DNA of 64,000 nt, taken from NCBI GenBank assembly GCA_951812925.1, contig OX638371.1, forward strand, positions 40,894,101 through 40,958,100, written 5' to 3'. Shown here one piece after another: positions 22,928 to 33,204 of the stretch. Position numbers and translations under genes: made by a program. Source of the DNA: Calliopum simillimum. Its lineage: Eukaryota > Arthropoda > Insecta > Diptera > Lauxaniidae. The notes below the pieces were generated by a model. It did not search any database, was not told the origin of the DNA, and saw only the letters and a list, made by a program, of their open reading frames with translations. Within the stretch, counting starts at the first letter, position 1, and each line of letters opens with the position of its first letter.

Positions 22928-24698
22928 AGATTGACATTTCCAGTCCAATCAAAGAACAACATTTATTATGTTTCAGAGCAGCCAATCCTTTTGTCATTAT
23001 ATCAGCTGTCATATCTTCTGTTCTTACGTGGTATATATTTATCTTCTTTTCATTTATTGCATCCCTCAAGAAATGGTGTCGAATATCTATGTGCTTCGAC
23101 CGCGAATGATAAGAACTATTTTGTGCTAAATTGATTGTACTTTTATTATCACAAAGCAGCACTATTTCCGGTGGTGAAATCATAAGCTCCTTCAAAAGCG
23201 ATGTAAACCAAAGTGATTCTTGCGAAGTTGCTGCCAAAGCCATGTACTCAGCTTCAGTAGTTGAAAGTGCGACTGTTGCTTGCTTCTTGGAGTTCCATGA
23301 AATACTTCCTCCTTGGTACTTGAAAACATACCCAGTCGTTGATTTTCGATCATCTGAATCTCCAGCCCAGTCTGCATCACTGAATCCTTCCACTTTACTG
23401 CTAATGTCTTGTGTGAACTCCAGTTTGTAGTGACTTGTCCCTTTTAAATACCGCAACATTCTTTTAACAGCTACCCAATGCGCTTTCCCTGGATTGTTGT
23501 TATATTTGGATAATGCTCCAACTGCGAATGCTAAATCCGGTCTTGTTACTTGAGCAGCATACATTATAGAACCAATTGCTTCTTGATAGGGCACATTTCG
23601 CATATGCTCTTCATCTTCTTTATTCTTTGGACAAAGCTCTTTTGAAAGCTTTTGGTTGACATCTAATGGTGTAGATATTGGATTGCAATCCTCCATGTTA
23701 AAACGCTTCAGTATATTTTTGATGTAAGTTTCTTGATCTATCCATAATTTTCCTTTCTTGCGATCCCGCGTTATTTGCATTCCAAGAATGTACTTGGCCA
23801 CTCCAATATCCTTCATCTTAAAGTTTCGAAAAAGATGGTCTTTAATTTTTCTTTTACTTTCAGAATTGTTTGTAAAAAGTAAAATATCATCGACATAGAT
23901 TGCGACATATATAATTTCAGTATCATCCTTTTTAAAGTAGATGCAGGGCTCAGATTTGGATTGCTTTAAGCCAAAATTCTTTAAGGTTGTATCTAGTTTT
24001 TTATTCCATATTCTACTTGCTTGCTTAAGACCGTATAATGATTTCTTAAGCTTACATACCTGGTTACTACTTGTTGCTTTAATACCATCTGGTATCCTCA
24101 TATAGATTTCTTCATCTAATTCGCTCTGTAAAAAAGCTGTGACCACATCCATTTGGTCAATATCTAAATCAAAACGAACTGCTAAACTCAGAAGTAATCG
24201 TATAGACGAGTGTCGCACTACGGGAGAAAAAGTCTCTTCATAATCGATACCATATCGCTGTGAGTATCCCTTCACAACTAATCTGGCCTTATATCTTTCG
24301 ATGTCACCTTTTGCATTGCGTTTCGTTTTAAATGTCCATTTAGAGTCAATAACACTTTTGCCTGGAGGTAACTGAACCACTTCCCATGTTTCGTTTTCGA
24401 TGAGTGAGCCTAGTTCATCATCCATCGCATCTTTCCACTTTTCGGCATCTTTTGACTGCATTGCCTCTCTGACAGTTTTTGGATCATCTAGTTCATTGGT
24501 AACATATGAAACGTATCCATCCCTAACTACAGGATTTCTTATCCTTCCGGATCGTCTCAGCTCACGATGGGTTTCTTCATCATTTGAGATTCTTTCTGGT
24601 ACCTCATTTATGTCCTCTTCTTCTATTCTTCTATTGGCGCCTCTTGGCAATTTGAATTTTCTACCACTTCCCCCACTGAATCGCATATGGGTTGGCAA
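22926..24698 (-). CDS. copia pol, C-terminal part: reverse transcriptase and RNase H
   Basis: This open frame of 590 codons begins with a linker rich in acidic and basic residues. The copia RT follows: 'KWTFKTKRNAKGDIERYKAR', 'ARLVVKGYSQRYGIDYEETF', 'QMDVVTAFLQSELDEEIYM', and the catalytic box in 'VAIYVDDILLF' near residue 270. Next come a connection region and RNase H with 'GFSDADWAGDSDDRKSTTGY' (catalytic Asp), 'STTEAEYMAL' (Glu) and 'LLCDNKSTINLA' (Asp). It ends a few codons before the 3' LTR. It overlaps the upstream gag-integrase frame by 76 nt in a different phase. Drosophila copia has one continuous frame, so a 1-nt indel in or near the overlap is the simplest reading. The Met used for the start is only the first in frame; no separate initiation is expected. 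Confidence 0.9.
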   Translation of the reverse strand: MPTHMRFSGGSGRKFKLPRGANRRIEEEDINEVPERISNDEETHRELRRSGRIRNPVVRDGYVSYVTNELDDPKTVREAMQSKDAEKWKDAMDDELGSLIENETWEVVQLPPGKSVIDSKWTFKTKRNAKGDIERYKARLVVKGYSQRYGIDYEETFSPVVRHSSIRLLLSLAVRFDLDIDQMDVVTAFLQSELDEEIYMRIPDGIKATSSNQVCKLKKSLYGLKQASRIWNKKLDTTLKNFGLKQSKSEPCIYFKKDDTEIIYVAIYVDDILLFTNNSESKRKIKDHLFRNFKMKDIGVAKYILGMQITRDRKKGKLWIDQETYIKNILKRFNMEDCNPISTPLDVNQKLSKELCPKNKEDEEHMRNVPYQEAIGSIMYAAQVTRPDLAFAVGALSKYNNNPGKAHWVAVKRMLRYLKGTSHYKLEFTQDISSKVEGFSDADWAGDSDDRKSTTGYVFKYQGGSISWNSKKQATVALSTTEAEYMALAATSQESLWFTSLLKELMISPPEIVLLCDNKSTINLAQNSSYHSRSKHIDIRHHFLRDAINEKKINIYHVRTEDMTADIMTKGLAALKHNKCCSLIGLEMSI

Positions 24699-26725
24699 TT
24701 GTAAAAAGTTTCTGTCTCTAAGTTTTGCTGGAAAAATTGTTTTTCAAAAAAAATGGCGTCCCTGCTTAGTACAATTTTCTTCTTTTTGTGATCATAAAAT
24801 CTGTATGTTCGTGCATGAGTCGAATAACCCACAAAGATCACTTCGTTTCCTTTTGCATCAAGCTTCTTGCGTTTTTCTTTTGGAATGTGGATTACTGCTT
24901 GACATCCAAATACCTTTAAATGACTAAGACTCTGTTTGTTTCCAGTAAACATTTCTTCAGGCGTTTTGTAATTGAGATTTCTACTTGGTGTTCGATTAAA
25001 CAGATAAGTTGCTGTGCTTACAGCCTCTGCCCAAAACTTTTTCTCTAAGCCAGAATCAATCAGTAAACAACGAGCCTTTTCTATCAGCGTCCGATTCATA
25101 CGCTCTGCCATGCCATTTTGTTCAGGCGTATATGGTACTGTTACCTGATGCTGAATACCCGCTTTTGCCAATATTTCCTTCATTTTTTTGTTGCAATATT
25201 CGGTACCATTGTCGCTTCTCAATGCTTTTATTTGCATACCACTTTGTTTTTCCACAAAACTCTTGAATATGAGGAATTCGTCAACCACTTCGTATTTATT
25301 TTTGATAAACGAAGTAAAAACTTTTCGTGAAAAATCATCAACAAATATGAGCATATACCGCGAACCTCCAATTGATTTTTGCTCCATCGGTCCACAGACA
25401 TCTGTGTGGATCAGCTGTAGTATCTCCGTTGCTCGTATGCCTGTCTCTTTAAATGGTTTTCGCGCAATTTTACCTTTGGCGCAAGTGACACATTTCTCAG
25501 TTTCGACGTTACTATTGACTCCAGTCACTGATCCATTTACTATTTTCTGGAAAATGTCATTGCTAACATGACCTAATCGCTTGTGCCACAGTTTCGGATC
25601 TTCTTTTTGACGTGAGATGTAGGCAACTTTCCTAGGAACTGTATTTAATCGAAACATATTATTAATGTGCTCACCTGTTGCTATCACTTCACCATCAGAA
25701 TTTATTACTTGGCAACCATGCTTGCTAAAACCTACTCGATGTCCCTTGCTGACGATCTTTGAAACTGACAATAAATTTGTGCACAATTCGGGAACATGAA
25801 GAACATCTTGAAATTCCACATCTTGAACGTTGTTCTTATCATCACAGACAGCAATCTGAATATTTCCGTATCCTTTTACTGGAATACTGCAGTTATTTGC
25901 CACCATAACATCTGCATCTTTTGAATTGATGACTCCCTGAAACTTACTTTCTTCAGAACACATATGAGCGGATGCTCCAGAGTCAAAATACCATTCATTT
26001 CTTTTGATATCTTGAGCAGTAAATACGTTTAACATGGCTTGATTTTTCTGTTTCTGATTTTCTTTTTTCTTTGATGGGCAATCTGCAGCATAATGCCCGA
26101 AACCTTGACAGTTGTAGCATTTTGGACCTTTGAAATTCTTCGGTTTTCTCTTCTGATACTGTTTTCCAGCTAGAGCAGTTTCTCCGGATTCATGTTCGAT
26201 CTTGACGTCTTGAATTAGTTTCGTCTTAATGGAATCACCAGATATTTTAATGCCTGAGCTTTGTATACCCATTATCATTGGCTTGTATACATCTGGGAGG
26301 CCAGCCAGCATCATTGAACCAGTCCACTCTTCGTCCACGTTGAGTCCTACACCACGTAATTGATGTGCAGTATTAAGTACATCATTAACATACTCCTCAA
26401 CACTTGCAAAATCACTAAGTTTGGTTGAGCAGAACTTCTGAATCAGTCCGACTCGCCGTACAAGTCCAGAATCTTGAAATATGGTTTCAAAAGTTTTCCA
26501 AATATCTTGCGCTGTTGTACATTCACGAATATGAGCATAGTTGCATTTGTCGACTAGCAAAATCAGCTCTGCTTTCGCTTCGAGTAACTTTTCTGCATTA
26601 GTCTCAGATCCCTGAACAGCTTTCCATAGCTTTTTCATTTGGAAATATGCTTCCACAGCGAATTTCCAATCAGGATAATTTTCACTGCCACGCAGTTTTT
26701 CAATTTGATGGTAGTTGCTCGACAT
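24623..26725 (-). CDS. copia gag, protease and integrase
   Basis: This 700-codon frame starts 'MSSNYHQIEKLRGSENYPDW', the usual copia gag opening. The UBN2-type gag domain covers roughly residues 1-190. A CCHC zinc knuckle (C203, C206, H211, C216) follows. The aspartic protease motif 'WYFDSGASAH' has D248-S-G. A gag-pre-integrase motif 'LWHKRLGHVS' follows, then the integrase with 'LIHTDVCGPM', 'LRSDNGTEYCN' and 'PEQNGMAERMNRTLIEKAR' providing the D, D and E residues. It stops at 24623 after a short tail that I read as out-of-frame, where the next frame takes over. The frame itself shows no stop or missing catalytic residue. It would package element RNA, cut the polyprotein and integrate the cDNA. 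Confidence 0.93.
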   Translation of the reverse strand: MSSNYHQIEKLRGSENYPDWKFAVEAYFQMKKLWKAVQGSETNAEKLLEAKAELILLVDKCNYAHIRECTTAQDIWKTFETIFQDSGLVRRVGLIQKFCSTKLSDFASVEEYVNDVLNTAHQLRGVGLNVDEEWTGSMMLAGLPDVYKPMIMGIQSSGIKISGDSIKTKLIQDVKIEHESGETALAGKQYQKRKPKNFKGPKCYNCQGFGHYAADCPSKKKENQKQKNQAMLNVFTAQDIKRNEWYFDSGASAHMCSEESKFQGVINSKDADVMVANNCSIPVKGYGNIQIAVCDDKNNVQDVEFQDVLHVPELCTNLLSVSKIVSKGHRVGFSKHGCQVINSDGEVIATGEHINNMFRLNTVPRKVAYISRQKEDPKLWHKRLGHVSNDIFQKIVNGSVTGVNSNVETEKCVTCAKGKIARKPFKETGIRATEILQLIHTDVCGPMEQKSIGGSRYMLIFVDDFSRKVFTSFIKNKYEVVDEFLIFKSFVEKQSGMQIKALRSDNGTEYCNKKMKEILAKAGIQHQVTVPYTPEQNGMAERMNRTLIEKARCLLIDSGLEKKFWAEAVSTATYLFNRTPSRNLNYKTPEEMFTGNKQSLSHLKVFGCQAVIHIPKEKRKKLDAKGNEVIFVGYSTHARTYRFYDHKKKKIVLSRDAIFFEKQFFQQNLETETFYNCQPICDSVGEVVENSNCQEAPIEE

Positions 26726-26842
26726 TTTTCTTTTTATTTTTCGTATAACGCGACGAAATTTTTTATACCGCGGAAAAATTTCCTGTTAAATTGCTTCATA
26801 CAATTTTTTTTAAACGATAAATTGCTCCCTTATAGCACGAAG

Positions 26843-26854
26843 GGGCCCATAACC
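26843..26854 (-). promoter_or_regulatory. copia primer binding site (initiator-Met half tRNA type)
   Basis: Sense GGTTATGGGCCC lies directly inside the 5' LTR, followed by CTTCG. This is the known Drosophila copia primer sequence, complementary to an internal part of tRNA-iMet and not to its 3' end. Confidence 0.85.
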
Positions 26855-27007
26855 TTTTGTAAGGAGAATTTATTTAGACTAAAGAAAATTATTTTTCACA
26901 ATTCAAATATTGAAAACTAAAAACATAAGTTGCTAGATATAGAAACAATTAAAGTTTTACAGTACATTTTCTTTTCAACAAGTAATGTTCAATCTTATCA
27001 TTCAACA
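26855..27007 (-). repeat. copia 5' LTR (sense orientation), 153 bp
   Basis: Same sequence as the 3' LTR, letter for letter as far as I compared. Ends at TGTTGAA (sense start), beside the TTTAG duplication at 27008-27012. The LTR presumably contains the promoter; no clear TATA box was picked out. Confidence 0.9.
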
Positions 27008-27012
27008 TTTAG

Positions 27013-28170
27013 GGCATACATTTTTTTCTCCAAAAACATATTTTTATGGAATATTATGAAAGCATGTTTTACTTATTTCTGTAAGTCATATTATTTAAGT
27101 AAAATTTATAGTTAACTTTATTTTTGTGGCAAAGGACTTGAAAGTTACGTTTTATTTTTAATGAACCGTATATATTTTCATCATAAAACAAGCCAAAAGT
27201 AATTCGAGGAGTGAACATCAACAACTTAATATGTACTTATATATGTAGCTAAGGATGAATTATTTTTACAAGGATTTGCGTAATTTGATAAAATCTAAAG
27301 AGATTTGCAAAACAAACTCTTAAATCAAAATTTGTGCTTTAAGAGCTTTTCCCATTCATTTAAAATTATGTACAGTACGTTATAAAATTTTAAAATTGCA
27401 GTCAGCTTGAAACATAAATTTAAACTACGTACGAGAGTACTAGGATTCTTTATGGTCTCCTTTTAAATAAAATAGCACAATCACCTTTAGCGTAGTTAAA
27501 GTTTAGAGTCATGTCTAGCGATGGAAACCCCCGAAGGAAGCAGAAGAAATTTCATGTTTTTACCTTCTTTTTTTGTTTTGTTTAGTGCTTTTTTATTTTT
27601 CTTCGTCAACCAAATTCAAACCGTAGTGTTTCCATATCATACCGATGCGATGCAATGCCCGTTATCGCAGCTCTCTAAATATCCTCGGGGAAGATGAAAA
27701 AACTTGGGGTATTTCCTTCGCTGCCACTGAATTACAGAGCCCGAAGATTTTAATATCCGTAAAACTGAACTGCGTCCCATATCCATGAGTTATGGCATTT
27801 TTGAGTTGCGAATATAATTTTTTTATGTTTTCGCAAATTGTACAGCTTCATAGTCATTCGCCAAGTAAGAAAATGTGCAGAAAAAGCAGTGACATCGCAA
27901 CACGTCGTCATCTGAGCAATTCAGCAAAGTACAGTGATTTATTGCTTTGGAATAAATGTGGAAAAATATGATATATGTAGGTATATTTATAACGCTCAAA
28001 ATATCGAACAGGTATCAATATTATTAAGGTTGGTCTTTGTATCGTAAACTAGAAGTAACATAAGACAATCTCGATATTTTGTGATTCTCGTCTTAGGTGC
28101 TTAAGCATTACCAAAACATTGCTCGGTGCAAAAGGTTATATGTCAACACACAAATCAGTCGAATCGATTT
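27013..28170. other. Stretch without recognisable features
   Basis: AT-rich. No coding or repeat signal beyond A/T runs. Confidence 0.4.
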
Positions 28171-28174
28171 ATTC

Positions 28175-28270
28175 GTGAACGTACAACTCGTGACGTAAAA
28201 TCATGTGCTTCACATGTATTTTGCATTACTAGATACATGATTTTACGTCACGAGTAGTACATACGTTCAC
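28175..28270. repeat. 96-nt hairpin, miRNA-precursor-like or MITE remnant
   Basis: The left arm 28175-28206 contains 'ACTCGTGACGTAAAATCATG' and the right arm 28235-28270 its inverse. A 4-nt bulge precedes the outer 'GTGAACGTA'/'TACGTTCAC' pairing, and the loop is 28 nt. Length and shape fit an animal miRNA precursor. Equally it could be the two ends of a collapsed transposon. No target duplication was seen. Confidence 0.6.
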
Positions 28271-28461
28271 TGATGCGGCGATTTAACCCCAGATTTTGAA
28301 TTTAGAGAAAAACATGTCCAATAGAAAAAGGATAAATGAGGCGTGGCGTGCAAGAACGCCCTAATGCGAAAAACAGCATTACGAAATATTTCAATTTAAA
28401 GTTTTTAGACGGTGTACAAAAAACAAATTTAAACCTTGGTAAACAATTTTATTCAATTAAT

Positions 28462-29964
28462 CAGACTTGGGGGTAATGCACTTAATTTTTTAGTTCATTG
28501 AGCTTTTCACTAATATTTAATGAATACTTTGATAGTGAAACTTTTTCCACTACCACTAAATCTAATTAGAGATAGTGAAAATTTTCTTCATTAAATTTAG
28601 TGATAGTGGAAATTTTTTCACTATGGAAAAATTCATTTGATGGTAATGAAAAATTTTTCACTATCTAACAATTCATTAAATGATGGTGGAAAGTTTTTCA
28701 CTATCATTAAAATTTAATGAAAATATCCAATAAAAATTGCACTAAATTTAGTGATAGTGAAAATTTGTTTCATTAAATTTAATGAAACATTAGTGAAAAT
28801 TTTCATTAAAGTTTCATTAAATTCAATGAAACAAAATTTTACTATCAATAAATTTAATGAAGCTTTTAATGAAACTTGTAATACAATTTTTCATTAAAAT
28901 CCAGGCTGTTCGTTTACTCCAAGGTTTTGCAAGTTTTTACCCGAAAAGCTCTCGTTTAGGTTTACCTTTTCTACAATTTTATAGAAGTTTTCAAATAATA
29001 ATTGTTTTGCACCTTTCACTGCGTCTAACTTGCTGCAGGACGAAGAAGAGCTATCGTCAGCTAAATCTCTAAAAAATTAAATATATCACTACAAAAAAGT
29101 GTTCAAATCAAATAATATCTGTCTTACATTGATACTTCTTGAAATCTTTGCTTCCGGGATTTTTTTTGGGAGGGAATAGGAAGGATCCTTCAAACTGTCG
29201 TCGCTTGAAAAATCCATTTTTTAGCTATTAAGTTACTCGTATTTAAAAATAAATTTAAAATTCTTTTTCCAAATGTCATGAAATAAATATTATGTAAAAC
29301 ATTTTATATTTGATAGAAACATATACTTCATTCTTTCAGTACAACACCTTCACTAGAATTGAAGTTCTTCAGTCTTCAGACCCAAATAATTTCTGCCCTT
29401 TGTCAACTGAATGCTTAAAACAGCTATCGTAGGCTTTTTTAAGTACTAGTAGGATTAATGTTCACGCAATCGTCTCGAACAAGATCTCGAAGGTAAAATT
29501 GAAAGATATCAAAATATTTTGACCTAGCACGGCACATTTTGTCTTAATTGAATTGAAATTTCCAATAAAAAAATCACTGAAGTTATTGAAAGTGAACATT
29601 TATTTCATTGAATTTAATGAAACATTAATGAAGATTTCCATTAAAGTTTCATTAAAATTAGTGATAGTGAAAATTTGTTCCATTAGATTTAATGAAACAT
29701 TAATGAAAATTTCCATTAAAGTTTCATTAAATTCAATGGAACAAATTTTCACTTTCAATAGATTTAGTGATAATGGAAAATTAAAATCAATTTTTTGGTA
29801 GTGAATGAATTTCCACTATCACTAAATTTAGTGGAAATATTATTTATAACTTTTAACTAAATTTAGTGATAATGAAAATCTATTTCATTCCTTGATAGTG
29901 AATATTTTTTCACTAGCACTAAGTTTAGTGAAAAATGAAATCTAATGCAAAACCCCCAAGTCTG
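28462..29964. mobile_element. 1.5-kb element with TIRs and TAGTGATAGTGAAA palindromes
   Basis: Ends CAGACTTGGGGGTAATGCA and, inverted, CAGACTTGGGGGTTTTGCA. Each side (28490-28870 and 29550-29945) is a 400-bp cluster of 'TTTAGTGATAGTGAAAA' and its inverse, plus 'TTTCATTAAATTTAATGAAA' palindromes. The middle (28900-29540) is plain. No perfect target duplication was found and no transposase is present. The right end lies exactly where a LINE RNase H relic begins, so it probably inserted into that relic. The 82-codon frame at 29553 is read through the repeats. Confidence 0.6.
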
Positions 29965-29969
29965 GTCAT

Positions 29970-30170
29970 TACGATCATAAATTTTGGGTTTAATAATTTG
30001 ACATGCATTCCAGACAGTCAGAATTTCCGCTTGAAATACACTACAGTAGCGAGGCAGAGCAAAAGATTCACTGCTACATAAATCCTTGGAAAAACCCCAG
30101 CACCAGTACCAGACTCCATTTTTGAGCCATCGGTGTATATTCCCTTGGAATTCAGAATCAGAGTCCAACC
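29970..30170 (-). pseudogene. LINE RNase H domain relic
   Basis: The minus strand from about 30156 reads 'IYTDGSKMESGTGAGVF', the first catalytic Asp motif of the RNase H domain of R1/jockey-type LINEs. After a frameshift it reads 'SFALPRYCSVFQAEIL', with the catalytic Glu motif, and then 'TVWNACQIIKPK'. It stops at the edge of the TAGTGATAGTGAAA element. It may be the same LINE family as the fragments at 2.8-6.1 kb. Confidence 0.75.
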
Positions 30171-30435
30171 ACTTCTTTCAGGTGTTTTCACTTGAAAGTT
30201 GGTTGGTATATTGGATTAAGATGTTGAAAAAAAATTTTCTTCAGCAATTTCATTGTGAATTTTTAAAAATACGTTTTTTGCTTTTCTTTTTTAAATAAAA
30301 AAAAAAACAATTATATGGCTGATTTATGTATAGGTAAGCTGGGGTACATTGATTCAAGACGAAAAATTTTATATATCGGACGACTCATTCCAAGCATTTT
30401 TGAGATTGTAATAAAAACCGTATCAAGCCTTGATT

Positions 30436-31215
30436 TTCTATAGCCTACACCCAGGGTATATTCACTTTGTACTTCCGTTTGTAACGCAGAGAAGAAGGTG
30501 TGGCAGATAAGTATATATATTCTTGATCATCGTCACCTCCTGAGTCGATATAGCCATGGCCGTCTGGCTGGCTAGCTGTCCGTCTGTGGAAATATTTTTA
30601 CAGGAAAACTAAGCAAGATAAATCGATGAAATTTGGTGCACTGTTAGATCGTGGAATTGAAAAAGAGTATTTTCTAATAATGACCCGTACACGCTACAAA
30701 AACTTCATTGAGAATATTCCACAAAAAGTATAAATCCTTTAAAAACCTCGCAACCCATTGAACTTTAAAAATTGCTATATACGGGTCACGAGGTTTTCGG
30801 GGATGACTTATACGTTTTTTGGAATATGCTCAATGGAGTTTTTTTAGCGTGAACGGGTCATTATTAGAAAATTCTCGGTCATAGGCTTGAGTGTGGACGA
30901 TGCCACGCTCTCCAAAACATTAATTCATCATATCTACAGAACTACTAGACAGACATAGTAGAAATTTGGTAGATATGTTAAGGGCACCAGGGCAAATTAT
31001 ACGCTTTGGATAACCACACCTCATAAAAAGATTATGTCAAGTGTCCGAAACACAGACACCTTTTAAATGAATATGATATTTTGGCAATAAACACCGGAAC
31101 AAGTTATTCCCATAAGAAAAATTAGTGGTGCTATGCCTCTCAAAAATTAGATCAACATATCTTTGAAACTATTTCACGCAGATGGATGAAATTTAGAACA
31201 TAAATTCATGTGCAA
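30436..31215 (+). mobile_element. HINE copy B, 3'-truncated, with a foldback MITE inside
   Basis: The 5' hairpin reads TATAGCC...GGGTATA and is followed by 'TTCACTTTGT', 'TTGTAACGCAGAGAAG', 'TTGATCATCGTCACCTCCTG' and 'GTCGATATAGCCATG'. Later 'ATGCCACGCTCTCCAAAAC' units follow. The 3' stem and CTAG are not seen. The insertion at 30665-30876 interrupts it after 'GGAATTGAAAA', where copy C continues uninterrupted. Confidence 0.65.
30665..30876. mobile_element. Foldback MITE, arms ~95 bp
   Basis: The left 'TTTTCTAATAATGACCCGT' recurs inverted at the right end as 'ACGGGTCATTATTAGAAAA'. Homology continues through 'CACGCTA(C/A)AAAAACT(T/C)CATTG', 'ATATTCCA' and 'GTATAA' almost to the centre. The pairing of nearly the whole 212 bp makes it a foldback. 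No target duplication was clear. Confidence 0.7.
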
Positions 31216-32070
31216 AGAGCACAGAGAAAAAATTGGACTCTGATTGTGTGTTATCGGTTTTTGGCATCAAAATGTTAACAAAAACCGAAATCTACATCTT
31301 CGCAATAGAAATTTTTTTTGTGTGATCTGGTGTTGTTTACCAAGATCTACTTACTTCACTGTCCTATTATCTACAGTTCAGTATCGCTAAAGCATTATGT
31401 TAACTTTTAAAAGACACTAAATAAATAGTTTGCCTTCGAAGCACTGTGCCAGGAAGATGACAAAAACGCACGATTTTTACATTTGAGCGCAGTGAATGCG
31501 AAAATCTTAAAGACCGAAGAATCGTCGTAATACTCCGTCCCCCTTTTTACTGCACCCCTTTGGCACACGATGCAAGTTGGTGCTTGGCTGACAAATGCAG
31601 GCGAACACCTTTCACGAGTCTTAACGCGGCGCATAGCACATCCTGCATTTATTGTTAAGTCATCGCATACGCGGGCGACATTCACACAATGCAACTTCAG
31701 ATTTTAACCCAATAGGAAACAAAGCTATTTATAACTTACACACATTTAGAGGAATTTTGCCATCTTTAAAATACTATAAAATCAAGAAAATTGTTTAATT
31801 TGGACTTTTTTGTAAGGACGGTACGGTACGGTAAGGACGGTAGCTTTTGTCAAATTTTAAATTTTTTTTCTCTTCTTTTTAGCATCTCTATGTATTTTGG
31901 ATATCGCTCTCAATATAGCATTATAAAGTTATTGCTTACTTATTTGAATTCAACCAATTTCTGTCTAAAAACTGTCTTTTTTTATTTGTCACTGATCCGG
32001 CAAACGTTTGTTCCTCCATTAAGGTTGTGCCATGATTTTAGTATGGATGATGTCCATATTTACTGTCTAG
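31216..32070. other. Unrecognised stretch
   Basis: A 95-codon minus-strand frame at 31407-31694 has seven Cys and looks less biased than most, but I recognise no family. A short (GGTAC)n run lies at 31818-31835. Confidence 0.35.
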
Positions 32071-32071
32071 A

Positions 32072-32130
32072 TCAGAGGTCGGCAAGTAATTTTAAGTGGG
32101 GTCCGGATACTATTGAAACATTATATCGAG
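32072..32130 (+). mobile_element. Lone hAT-like end
   Basis: CAGAGGTCGGCAAGTAA matches the common hAT terminal form CAGNGGTCGGCAA. I could not find a partner end or a target duplication, so it is a fragment at best. Confidence 0.3.
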
Positions 32131-32608
32131 GTCCAGAACAAAACTCCGTAAAGTCCAACACCCAATATTGATGCCCTGTTTTGATTAACGAAGAATTTGG
32201 ATTTTAGTATGTATGCTGTACTACACAATATACATATACATTAGGGTGGAGCGCTGCTCTATGGAGATTTTTTATTTTTACGTATTCTAAATGGGCCAGT
32301 GCGGAAAAGATGCTCCGTCAATCACCTTTTAGAGGTATATAAATATTTTTTAAAAATTTTGAATTTTAGTACTGCCGCAAGTCAATCAAACATTACACAC
32401 ATCCTGGGAGTATAGGGAAAAACTCAAAGTTGGATCACTGAAGTTTTTTTGATGAGGTTTTCTTTGTTCATTTCTCCTGACTTGTAAAATATGAAAATTA
32501 AAATTCAGACTCTTCCTTCTTGCGAATAAACTGGGTTTAAGCCTCTTTTTTCGAGGCATGATTGAATTACCTATATTAAAGTTACCTCGAAGTCGTGGAA
32601 ATTAAATT

Positions 32609-33028
32609 AGGGGTATTCACGATCTGGAGCAACGTCCTGAATAACAGAGTAACAGGGTAACAGTGCCCAACCCCAACAACAAAATATACGTAAGTTACTC
32701 TGTTACTCTTTTACCCTTTTAGTGAAGCTATTTTCTAGTGTATAATAATCTTACACTTTTACCTTTTTTTACTATTTCTATTTCTGTAGAAACGTTTCAA
32801 CTTGTTTATGATTGAGAGACAATTTTTGTTCATCAAAAATAAAAATTAGAATGAGAGCAATATATTCATTTAATTTTTTTTTTTTTTTTTTTTTTTGTCA
32901 GTTAAAATTATTTTGATAAACAAAAAAAAATATACGTGCAAAAGTATTGAGTATGCTCACAATTCAAAGTTATCGAGTGCACTTTTACCCTGTGACTCAG
33001 CTCGTTACTCTAGATCGTGAATAACTCT
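32609..33028. mobile_element. ~420-bp MITE, superfamily uncertain
   Basis: The left end GGGGTATTCACGATCTGGAG and right end (inverted) AGAGTTATTCACGATCTAGAG share 'TATTCACGATCT', and the similarity extends to 'AGTAACG'. The interior has 'GAGTAACAGGGTAACAG' and 'TTACTCTGTTACTCTTTTAC' inverted blocks and a T run. A PIF/Harbinger origin would fit the G-rich ends and a possible 3-bp TTA/TAT target, but the flanks do not match exactly. Confidence 0.6.
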
Positions 33029-33204
33029 ATTGTTTTGATCAGGAAAATAAGAAAATTTAATCGGAACACATCCTTATGGCGAAAAAACCGAGCTTAAGCG
33101 CCATTTTTCTTGGTATTTTTTAATTATTAATACTAAATCGACCTGCGTCAGAATAATTTTTAGGTTTTTCATATTATCATATCTTACACTAAATTGATCG
33201 ACTG

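Larger units (their letters stand above)
22767..27007 (-). mobile_element. Complete copia (Ty1/copia) LTR retrotransposon
   Basis: The 4241-bp unit has two LTRs that read identically, and TTTAG immediately outside both (22762-22766 and 27008-27012). In the sense direction an initiator-Met half-tRNA-type primer site follows the 5' LTR, and a G-rich tract precedes the 3' LTR. The internal region encodes gag, protease, integrase, RT and RNase H in copia order, but in two overlapping frames. Identical LTRs point to a recent insertion. If the frame break is real the element cannot make a full polyprotein itself. Confidence 0.95.
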
